In this document: one piece after another, positions 54,858-64,000 of the stretch
Layout of the letters: every line of letters begins with the position of its first letter
Numbering within the stretch: the first letter of the stretch is position 1
NCBI GenBank assembly: GCA_963920705.1
Contig: OY987230.1
Location: 6,820,001-6,884,000 of the forward strand
Origin: Odiellus spinosus
Lineage: Eukaryota; Arthropoda; Arachnida; Opiliones; Phalangiidae
DNA: 64,000 bases
Reading direction: 5' to 3'
Made by a program: the position numbers and the translations under genes
The notes under the pieces: model-generated
Database searches by the model: none
What the model was told of the DNA's origin: nothing
What the model saw: only the letters and a program-made list of their open reading frames with translations

Positions 54858-57069
54858 CACTTCCTGTGTAAGCGGATATCCTGTGTAAGCGGAAATCACG
54901 TGACCTAGCTCGTGGAGCAAAAAGTCTAGAGACGTAATCATACCAGCTTATCGTTCAATTCCGTTTAACGGGAATTACCTCCTTTAAGCGTGGCTGCCAC
55001 ATTAAGTTTCAAGTGTCGTGCAATTATATGCAACAGGACGTCTCCAATTGCATATTATCACCTTCCACCATCCACTTTACGGTCAAACCTCGATGCTGGA
55101 CAGTTGAAGGCGATTATACGCAATGGGACGTCTCCCACTGTTATAATCACCTCCGACCATCCCTACACCAAGGTCCAACCTCAAGTGTCCGATCTCAGCG
55201 GGCCATATTAGCGAGGCGTCCCTCACTAATATAGTCCACATCAACCTTCCACTCCACTCATCTCCTCCCTCTACGGGTCTTTGTGGTGCAGTTACCGAAT
55301 GCCTAGGGTTACGATAAACGTCTAGACGTTGAGAAGGGGGGGTTTTCCCCAACTCTTCACGGTTACTCGCTCGATGAATAAAGGTTAGCGAAAGCTATAT
55401 ATACCCCTTTTCCATGCCCAAACTATTTTGGCCTTATGCCGCGATTTCTTTTAGTAAATTGAAGCGTATAATGCATTTAAATTTTAATTTAATATCATAA
55501 TATTGTTAAACTGAATCTAATTAATAACTAAGCTGAAAAATCAATTAAAAATTCGAGATAGTTTAGAAGATATTTAAGAAATTGTCCAAAAATTTAGTGA
55601 AATTTGACCGTTTAATACCAGCTTGAGTTGGCAACACGCGTTAAGCTGTTTTTTATATATCATTTAGTCCAAAAAGTAAAGGTATAACGGGCAGTATAGG
55701 CTAAGGCTTGCTGCAAACTTGGGGTGGATTGAAGAATCTAAATAAAGGTACGTTTACACGGGCATCCAAGATAGAAATGATATAAGATTTAAAGCTGAGG
55801 CGGATTGATACAAAATGTTAAACCTCTTAAGAAAAATGATAGTGGTGAAAGCTCTCCTTGAACAAAAGTACAGTAGGTTTCCCGTGTTTAAAAAACAACA
55901 ATTTTGAAGAAAAAATGGACATCTGATGTTGGAAAAAAAATAGGCTTCAGTTTTCTCCACTATAAAACCAAGAAACATTTCCGATTTTTTTCATAATCGA
56001 AATAAGCCGTGTACAGTGATCTTCGAGACGAGACGAGACGAGGCCAGACCAGACGAAAGAGAGCTATAATGACTTAAGGGAGATAATCAACCAGCATAGA
56101 ATGTTATCACCATTTGAAGTCAACAGAGCAGCGACACGGCTTTCATTTATCACAAGAAAGAGACGGCCCGGCTACGAAGAATTGAAACGTGCAAGCAGTT
56201 AGTGTTTTCGGACTTGACATATCAGATACCTACAGTCAGTAAAAGCTCGGCAGTTCTTCATACGGCCTCGTAATTGTAAACAGAAAAGGAGCTATTCTAA
56301 CGGTATGGAAATTAGTCTACTTTCAGTCTTTTAAGATATTTTTTTTATCGTAGGAGTGGAAGCTAACGTCTTGTAACCGGTTTGGAGAATAACCTCTCAT
56401 AAACCAGCTCAATCCTTGGATTCTTGCAATGACTGGGATCACTTGTATGATGAAAATATCAGTAATGGCCCTCTGTTAGCACGTCAAATCAAGAATTTCG
56501 GACGAAAATTGTACCGGAAGTAATTATCAATCATCTACCGACAATGGGTTGTAAATGGAACATTCAGTCTACAATATTCCTTGGTTTGTCCAAGAGGAAC
56601 TTGCTACCATATCTTCGTCGTTTTCATTCCTTGTCTTCCTTGCCATCCCAGACTAAATTCTTCGTCTTTATCAAATCAGTGGATTATCAAAGATAATCAC
56701 ACAGTACAGCCTATACTCAAGTGTTAATTTATATTACTTGTATTTTAAATTTTTACTTATAAAATAAACATTTCATTTGGTGTGTCTATTAAGAAATCTA
56801 TGCCCTGCCGCATATAATTATGGGTAACGCAGGGGTAACGCAGGACACACTTTTGCATTCTCTGAATCCTTGAGGTTAAGGGAAAATACTTATACTCCGT
56901 AACCTAGATGGGAAATAGAGAAGTGTGATTGAAATGCACGCTGTTTCTTCTACTCTTCCAATACTCCACATTTCTTTTCATCTTTTATTTTAGGTAAGGT
57001 TAGGTTAGGTTAGGTTATGTTACCTTAACGTCGGGGTCGGGGAGGTTATATTTTGGTTTCCCAACTTGT
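54515..57069. repeat. Duplicated unit, copy B
   Basis: Same landmark order as copy A (41255-44378), with a much longer GT microsatellite (about 54797-54858) and the full inverted motif CCGACTGAACTTTAGTTCAG. The ORF core corresponding to 43258-43444 is present, but its start codon is GTG followed by a 2-base length difference that puts an in-frame stop upstream. The second putative exon ends at 56523 with four amino-acid changes. Confidence 0.85.
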
Positions 57070-57461
57070 TAATAACATTATATAGATATTTTAAAAACAA
57101 AATTGGGTGTCCGCTTTAAGGGTGGTGAGTTGTTAACACTCGATCATTGACTTCTACAGTCGTTTACCTTCCCTTCAAATGTACTGAATTTATATCGAAT
57201 AAATAGAATAATCAATAGAGGAAAATAATGACAGCTTATACAAAGCCTCACTGAATTCGAACGAATGTTTGCGTTTTCCGAAAATGTCAAGGGTTTTGAA
57301 TTAAGGCGAGTTAAAGGGAGCGTGAACGCCACTATTCGGTTGATAAAACAAAAATATAATAATAAAAAAAGTTTCAGGAAGGTATATCTCTAAAACCACT
57401 TGTATACTGGAAAAGGGGGCTTAATTGTATAATGACATTGGCATATAGCTGCCTAAAGCGT

Positions 57462-58034
57462 AGTTTCCACTGTAATGTGCAAAGTTTTTACGACTCGGGC
57501 GTAATGAAAAACGCACCGTTATACCCTTTTCAGACGATCATAAAATAAGCCGAGTTCGGTTTATTTTTAGCCAAAATAAACTGAAGTTTAAACTGGTCTA
57601 AAAGCTTACGACCTATGTGTTCAGACGAGAAACAACACAAACTGAAATTTAATAGCAATATGTTTCCCGCCAAAAATATGGGATTTGATTTTTTGAAAGT
57701 AAATTACCTTTGAGATTTATTTTCTAATATTTTCAACCTTTATTTCATAATCAGTTCGTTCACAATTATTTTTTAAAAGCGGAGAAAAGGTTGAGGCGGA
57801 GAAATTAAGCCGCGCGCGCGGGAAGAGCTAAGCCTAATTTGACGTAATTAGGCTTAGCTTTTCCCGCGCGCGGATGGCGTTGGTTTATTTTTTAACCGCG
57901 GTTTCGGTTTGAATCTGGGTTTTAAATTTACACCGTCTGAAACACTAACCCTGGTTTAAAAATGAACTTTGGTTTACTAAACCCAGTCTTATAGGCTCGT
58001 CTGAAGAGGGTATTACGGCCCTGGTGGAAACTAC
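57462..58034. mobile_element. GTAGTTTCCAC outer element containing a CCCTTTTCAGACG element
   Basis: Outer inverted ends GTAGTTTCCAC (57462) and GTGGAAACTAC (to 58034). Inner element 57524-58010 has ends CCCTTTTCAGACGATC and its near complement GCTCGTCTGAAGAGGG, flanked by TA. Its centre is the GC-rich palindrome at 57814-57872. Confidence 0.7.
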
Positions 58035-58262
58035 ATGAGCTAAAGAAAACGAGATTACATTGGCTTAAATGTCTCTTTCAAAATGGGGGACAATCTGAAA
58101 GCTCGAATAAAAAGCTTCCTTTTTAAAAAAAAAAAAATTTTTCGTGATAAATATTAGGCCTATTATAAAAAATAAATTGTGGTTTTGGATACGTTGTTGA
58201 AATGTTGCGGTGCCGTCCAAAAAATCAAGCGAGACGAGATTATTTGAATTAAAACGCCCAAT

Positions 58263-58553
58263 CAAGAAGGATCAGATAAGGAGAGGAAAAGTGGGGCTGC
58301 GTTGAGTTAGAGAGAGAAGAGCCAACCTCCCACTCGGGTGGAAAGGGGGATAGGAAATTCTCGAGGTAAACTGTTGTCACGTGGTCGCTAGCTAGCGCGT
58401 CTCATAAAGGATTCGTTTTACCCACGTGACAACAATTTACCACGAAGCATCTCTACCCCCGTCTGTCCCCCGTTCTCCCAGAGTGGGAGTTTAGGCCGAC
58501 GCAGTAGGAGCCGCGCCGTTCCCACTTTTCCTCTCCTTATCTGATCCTTCTTG
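58263..58553. mobile_element. 291-bp foldback MITE with perfect 33-bp ends and 7-bp duplication
   Basis: CAAGAAGGATCAGATAAGGA continues into GAGGAAAAGTGGG (58263-58295) and is perfectly complementary to 58521-58553. Flanked by GCCCAAT at 58256-58262 and 58554-58560. Further internal pairing includes TTGTCACGTGG / CCACGTGACAA. No coding capacity. Confidence 0.9.
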
Positions 58554-58560
58554 GCCCAAT

Positions 58561-59300
58561 TTAGCGTTTTTCATTCTCGCGCGCGCTGTTAAAGATGAGA
58601 ATTTCACGAGCTACGAAGTAGAGAGCAACATTTTCTAGCTAAGTTAAAGTTCCTCGATTCCCTTTCATAATATCGAATATTAAAACCCTTTTAGATACAT
58701 TTCTGTGATATTTTACGTTATGTCATTTTGCGCTTTATTTTGTTCACGCTCTCTTTTAAACTCTTCCTTAAAAGTAAACGCAATTTTCGATTGTATTTTA
58801 AAGGGTTCAAAAATGGCTTTAGCAGCGCTCACCAAACCGATTAATATTTGCTTAAGCGAGCTCAATAACATTTTGGAAAACAACGTATTTGTCCCAATTT
58901 AAGGTTTCACCACGGAGGATCTATAACAGGGACAGCCAAACGTGGCGGAATGGTTGAGAAAACGATATTTTTGTGATACAAAATACCTCTTGAACTGTCA
59001 GTTCCTTGTGTCGTAATGGGGGTTCTAAAATTTGGGGCCAATATATAGCGAGATTCTCACTGAAATAAAAAACAACAAACGATTTTAAATATTCTAACGG
59101 TCCCAGACTATCTAGCTTCGCTGGAATTAGATGAGGGAGAATGGTATTTGTCCCGAGATAGCAGTAATCCCTCCACATGCGAACGTTCGTCGTGCATCGT
59201 GACGAAAGTCATTTTATCTACGCGTCTGAAACGGTTTTGCCGAAATCGGTCTATATAACCATTTTATTCGTACGATTTTGGAATTTGAATTTGTCATTGA
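58561..59300. other. Unassigned DNA with short ORFs
   Basis: Frames of 65 and 85 aa (58705, 58921) show no recognisable domain or supporting signals. GGCGGAATGGTTGAG at 58946 resembles a tRNA A box, but no B box follows. Confidence 0.35.
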
Positions 59301-59479
59301 TAGAGATCGGGGTTTGGTCAATATATTTCTGATTATTTTATTTTTATTCATAACTTAAAATTTTTCGAGGAAAGTCTATGATAAATCCAATGTAATCGCG
59401 AATAGTTTTCCGATTATTTTTTGAAGATTAACTGATTAACTGATAGTTGTGGATTATTTTGTCCAAATCCCGATCTCTA
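59301..59479. mobile_element. hAT-like MITE (TAGAGATCGGGG family)
   Basis: A 179-bp copy flanked by exact 8-bp duplications GTCATTGA (59293-59300 and 59480-59487). Confidence 0.93.
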
Positions 59480-61150
59480 GTCATTGAGGTCACATCAACA
59501 TAGGGGTAAGTAAATGTAATTGTCTCTTCTCTTCTAAATCTCTTATTTTCTCACGCAAGGCTCTCCTTTTGATCTTTCCCTCTGTGGTTTAACATTATAT
59601 ACATCTTCGGCTATTACGTAAACCTCATTTCCAGTCTAAATGGAACAGTTACGAAATATATAATAGGAATACAACTAAAGCTTACGCAAGAAATTCGTAA
59701 CCAAAAATACGCATTTTTCGTTTACGCTGGAAAAAGAAGCCGTGTCCAGAAAGATGGAAATAATTTTTCAAATTTTTGGGCAAGCATCGGCGCCCACTTG
59801 AATTGAAAACGGAAACTATAGCGATACTAAGCCGTGCCTGGTATTAGCCCACGCGCTCCGGATGGCCCATAATGCCTTATTCTCCACCTCGAGAGGGAGA
59901 AGACGGAAAATCTTCCCGAGATATTTCTTCCCCTTCGACCCCAATCGCCGAATTGATTTGTCACGGGCGATTCCTATACAATTAGAGCTCAGGGTTTCAT
60001 ATATTCTTTTGTTAATAAAAAGCAGGAGGCCGCTATATTTGTTTGCGATCGCTGTCCAGTCAGCTAATCTACGTCACTCTATACCGACAAGATGTTGAAG
60101 TCCTTAGAAATACCTACAACTGAAAGTCAAATTAAGGGGTTCATTTTGTCACATCTACTTATTCAAGTTTTCAAAGTTATAAGTGGTTGTTTTTCTCCTT
60201 TTTCAACGGCGAAGGCGACGGCAACGCCGCAAACAAATACCTACACTCCAACTCCTAGTAGCTAGGTCTGAGTTGACTCTCCAAACTTTCTCCATGAAAA
60301 TAAGGAAACAACTCTAGACGGAGATCTAAGTCATAAGAAATGTCGGGTCATGCGTAGAGAGCACGACGAAAACTCGTATTTCCAAGGATGCCCGAGGGGT
60401 TGATGATTGCAAGTAATAGATATACAAGCGTGTAGCTTTGACTGTATTAAAACAATTACGTAACTGGCTACGTAATTAGCTTTACCAAAGACTGTAGTCA
60501 CGCAGTTACATAGTCGTGTAGTTGATGTACAGATTTTACAGTGACATACCCTCGGGGGAAATCCCACCATTCACGGATTCTATTTCCGTCCTGATAGGCG
60601 GCTATGGTGTTTAAAACCCTTTCTTAATCTCCTAAGGACTACAAAATTTCTAAAGCGCGACAGAGAAAGAGTAAATATAGCAATGGCCAGGGGATAAGGG
60701 CTTGTCACTTCTCTCAGTTAATCAATGGTTGATCGAACAGCGAGTGCCCGGAAGAATATATTGGAAAGGAAGCTAATGCCATATTAATTCTCGGCTGTCC
60801 ATAAAAGTTCAAAGTTTTATAAAAACCAAACTTAACGTCATTTTAAGTCGCGTGGCTATTATAGAGTCGATAGCTAATTCTCGCGCATTTTGACACGTGA
60901 TGCGATGGCTTTCACGACGTTTCTTTCGCGAAAGTACTTAATGCAGAAAGTCCTACATTTCTTTATATATTTATCGTTAAGTTTTTCCCATATTCTACAA
61001 TAATTAAATGGAAAATAATTTATATACCTATTTGTATATTATACTAGCTTGAATTTTTCAGAATATTCTTGATTTTTCTAGACTTTTATAGACTTTTCTA
61101 GAATTTACCGGAATTTTCTAGAACTTTCTGGTTTTTTTCAGAATTTTCTT
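59480..61150. other. Unassigned DNA, no gene recognised
   Basis: Short frames (78 aa at 59862, 79 aa at 60331) show no recognisable features. GC content rises around 59800-60100, and repeated GTAACTGGCTACGTAATTAG motifs lie at 60455-60520. 61040-61140 holds loose TTCTAGA/TTTTCTAGAC repeats. Confidence 0.35.
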
Positions 61151-61571
61151 AGAGGGATAGCATGCAACCTAACAACAAATGATTTTTTATCGATTCCTTA
61201 TTGTTTAAATAGGCCTAATCGACTATTCAAAAATTTACAAACAAATATTAAACTAGAAATAAATTTAAAACTTACCCTGAAAATAGGCTTAGTGGGATTC
61301 ATGGAGCTCCTGATTTCCTCGCGTGTAAGGTCTAGCGACCAATCGCACGTGACGTAAGTCTCGTGGAGATCTCGCGTGAACGACGGGCCTTTGCTCATTG
61401 GTCGCGATTCAGGATCTCCATGAATCGCTCTAAGCCTATTTTTCGGTTAAGTTTTTAATTTATTTCTAGTTTAATATTTGTGTTGTAAACTTTTTATCGG
61501 TGGATTAGGCCTATTTAAACGATAAGGAATCGATAAAAAATCACTTGTAATTAGGTTGCATTCTCCCTTTT
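61151..61571. mobile_element. Long-TIR foldback MITE, well preserved
   Basis: Left GGATAGCATGCAACCTAACA, right GTAATTAGGTTGCATTCTCCC. Paired arms extend over about 150 bp on each side, including CCTGAAAATAGGCTTAGTGG and its near complement, to a centre with GGTCTAGCGACCAATCGCAC. Confidence 0.8.
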
Positions 61572-62150
61572 AAACAGAGTCAAATGAAACGTGTCTATTT
61601 GGTCGAATTCTCTTAGATTTTTTCTCAATGTGTAAGTCGATTATTTTTTTTTTCGTTATTTTATTCGTTAGCACATTGAAATGGAAATTAAAACCGACGT
61701 CACGCGTATCAGAAGCCGATGAAACCCTCCTTTGAAGTCTAATGTTCCATATAGCGCTCCTCTCTGCATGGGTAAAATTCACAGTTTTACGAGATCGGAG
61801 GGGTCCTACTTCATACCCCCTGTCTACGGAAAATTGGAAATTATCTCTCTCCACAAACGACGACGTTTTTTTGACGAACTCCAAGGCTGCTAGATATATT
61901 CGCTCGACGAACTCCCGCTCCGAAAATATCTACCGTTAGGAGGCGTACGAATCGCGCTTTTTGAAACTAACCCATACAGAGAGGGGTAGACAAGACCCGG
62001 GAGTAGTAGACTTCAAAGGAGGGTTTCATCGGCTTCTGCGCGTATGTAAAAACAACCTCGCGAATATTATCAATTTCTTCAGAATAAATTCGCGAGCTTG
62101 GCGCAAAAATCAATTTGACAAGTCAGGTTGCGTGTCTACTTTAAGCCTAC
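61572..62150. mobile_element. MITE-like element (5.95-kb family) carrying a nested insertion
   Basis: The outer body carries ACATTGAAATGGAAATTAAAACC and GACAAGTCAGGTTGCGTGTC, ending CTACTTTAAG, as in the copies at 5.95, 12.3 and 32.1 kb. It is interrupted by the element at 61710-62038. Confidence 0.65.
61710..62038. mobile_element. 329-bp nested element with perfect 31-bp ends and 7-bp duplication
   Basis: CAGAAGCCGATGAAACCCTC continues into CTTTGAAGTCT (61710-61740) and is perfectly complementary to 62008-62038. Flanked by CGCGTAT at 61703-61709 and 62039-62045. The 104-aa and 65-aa frames crossing it are not preserved elsewhere. Confidence 0.9.
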
Positions 62151-62213
62151 TTTTGGGGTAATTAGTTAAAATTTGATAAAGTTATTATTGGTGTGTATAA
62201 TTGTTTTTGATAC

Positions 62214-62370
62214 TATATAATGCCAAAAGTGTATGCCTTTATTCCACAAAAGTAAACAACGCCTAGTAGCTCAATACTATCAACAAAGGTCCATTTTTAT
62301 GTCATAGCCCATCACTTAAAACTATCCAAAAAATCATAATCCCTTTCTGGTTTTTATAAGTAAACGGAGG
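62214..62370. mobile_element. Truncated CAAAAGTCTATC-family element
   Basis: CCAAAAGTGTATGCCTTTAT, CCACAAAAGTAAACAACGCC and CAATACTATCAACAAAGGTC match the left arm of 33958-34368, then CCCATCACTTAAAACTA; the right half is missing. Confidence 0.65.
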
Positions 62371-63580
62371 ATGAGAAATAAATTTTCCATCAACGGAAAT
62401 TACATTTTTGGTGAAGGATGAAGATAAGTTAAATTGGATTTTTTTTGTATTAACGTTATCTTAAAATATGATCCTTTTGGTAAAGGTATTAAGTCTCAGA
62501 GGTTTTGTAATATAATAGCAAAACTTAATGGTTTTGAAATTGTGTTTTTTTTTTTTGTTTTTTTTTGTTTTTTTTTTTTTATCTGTCGCTAGGCAGGAAA
62601 CATGGTGTTTCTATCTGTGGGGTCAATACGTGGCGGGGAGGAGACTGAGGAGTTTTAGGGTAGTTTTGATGTCCAGCTGGGCAAAAGCTGTGTAGCGATT
62701 GCAACGCTGCCAATATTTTACTATATATCATCATTTTTCCTATATTTTCCTAATTTTCAAGATTTTTTTGGTATTTCCGGTTTTCCACCGCGTGTTTTTA
62801 ATATGTACGTGGGGTTTAAAAACTACATAAATGAAGTGAATTTTTTTAATAGAGATAGTTCTCAAATCCAACAAAGGTTTTTATAATTTGGGTCAAGTGT
62901 CATCTTCTTGTTTAGTTTTAGAATTAGAAATAATGCGATTTTCATCCTTTAAAAAGCATGCGTTTTAATTTCATATTTGAAATCTATATTTTCCTATCAT
63001 TTCAGTAATTCTCCTATAAATTATCATATAAGTTACTCCAAATCGATGGAATAATTCCTATTTTTCTATAATTTCTTCTAAATCGATGGAAAAATTCCTA
63101 TTTTCCTATAAAAAAATCACAAGTTCAGTGAAAAAATTATAAATCTCAGAGACCAAAAATCCCAGCATTTCTTCGTCATAACTACATGGTAATTCCCATT
63201 GGAGATAATTCCCATTTTACATAATACCAATTGGACAGAATACCCATTGGACAGAATTCTCATTATACAGAGTTAAGTAACTCGAAAAACTATAACTCGA
63301 AACATTTTTGGAAGTGAAATATTTCTTGGAACTTAATTCGTTTACCATAAGAAGTGTGACTATGCCTATGGGCTTGACCATCTTGTTACTATTATAGTTT
63401 TGTTCAAGGGCAGTTAGACGTAACAAGCAAGAGTTAAACACTAAAGTTTACCACACCTATGTTTGGTAACCACAACACGATAAGATCTAAACCACTATAC
63501 AAATAATTGTGTGGAAAAGGGTATTACTTTATACCAGAGGTTTATGACTAAGTTCCTAACGGGTAATAAATGTATTAGAA
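62371..63580. other. AT-rich DNA, nothing recognised
   Basis: Contains T-rich runs near 62545-62580 and short direct repeats (TAAATCGATGGAAAAATTCC, near 63075; a variant near 63040; CCCATTGGACAGAAT near 63235). No gene. Confidence 0.45.
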
Positions 63581-63585
63581 TTTTA

Positions 63586-63747
63586 TTTAAAGGGAAACTT
63601 GGAGCTAAAAATGGAACAGCTTTAGAATTTATTTTCAGAATCACTGTGCCAATAAAGTATTCAAGAATTTTCAAAACAATTATTATAGATACGTTTTTGA
63701 TGTTTAAAAGAATAGGCCGGCGTTTGAACGCCGGTCTATTCTTTTTT
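63586..63747. mobile_element. GTTTCCCTTTAA-family element with terminal hairpin
   Basis: Starts TTTAAAGGGAAACTTGGAGC and includes AGATACGTTTTTGATGTTTA. It ends in a compact hairpin AGAATAGGCCGGCGTTTGAA / CGCCGGTCTATTCT (63709-63747). Confidence 0.65.
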
Positions 63748-64000
63748 CAATAACTTTAGTGCGTAAATATGAGCTTAATTTTGTACCACGAGCTTGTTAC
63801 GGAATTCTTTAATCGTCGATAAGACTTTGATATTTAAGGTTTAAAAGATAAAAGTGTTTTTCATAGACATAGATCATACCACGCAAAACTGTTATAAAAG
63901 GTCAGGGGTCGTCAAACAGTCGATCGCCAGATTTCCAAAGCCGATAGCCAGGAATATCGGATTTTAAGTGTAAAATTAATATTTAGGAATTTAAGAACAA

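Noticed and set aside
54990-55211. 73-aa frame conserved between copies at 42237 and 54990.
   Set aside because: Similarity is no higher than in neighbouring non-coding parts, and an adjacent overlapping frame is equally conserved, so there is no coding signature.
58940-58965. tRNA A-box-like GGCGGAATGGTTGAG.
   Set aside because: No B box or acceptor-stem pairing downstream.

Overview
This is eukaryotic, animal nuclear DNA: AT-rich, with split genes, GT-AG introns of about 65 bp to 2.5 kb, and dense non-autonomous transposon relics and minisatellites. The gene set is metazoan. Several short interstitial TTAGG/CCTAA runs (about 44.3, 53.05-53.13 and 57.0 kb) fit an arthropod, whose usual telomere repeat is TTAGG. 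An intact MSH4 argues against Drosophila-like flies, which lack it. The species cannot be named from the sequence.

Three protein genes were rebuilt exon by exon, and every junction keeps the reading phase. (1) 21059 to 8215, minus strand: an NFX1/shuttle-craft zinc-finger protein, 10 coding exons, 1136 aa (RING-type finger, array of NF-X1 fingers, R3H, conserved C-terminal tail). (2) 24111 to 22528, minus strand: an EPHX4-like alpha/beta-hydrolase (epoxide hydrolase), 5 exons, 343 aa, complete catalytic triad. (3) 24774 to 39003, plus strand: MSH4, the meiotic MutS homologue, 21 exons, 951 aa, including a 13-nt microexon. EPHX4-like and MSH4 start head to head about 660 bp apart. The three genes have no evident shared pathway; I see ordinary animal gene neighbours, not an operon-like system.

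0-8.2 kb is gene-poor: a 38-bp minisatellite (3.3-4.5 kb) and decayed inverted-repeat elements. The NFX1 introns hold two 30-bp minisatellites sharing the core GGACTCGA and several short elements with target-site duplications. The MSH4 introns hold a 32-bp minisatellite with an 11-unit higher-order period, four copies of a 180-bp hAT-like MITE, and fragments of at least five other families.

39-64 kb has no confidently identified gene. It is an accumulation of MITEs, often nested, plus a duplicated 2.3-3 kb unit (about 41.3-44.4 and 54.5-57.1 kb) that carries a small, possibly spliced ORF of unknown function. A CpG-rich stretch near 49.1-49.95 kb may be the promoter or first exon of a gene whose remainder I cannot see.

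The observations most worth checking are the MSH4 microexon, the three foldback elements with CA...TG ends and 7-bp duplications, the nested insertions with exact duplications, and the duplicated unit with its conserved ORF. I found no convincing unprecedented multi-gene system.
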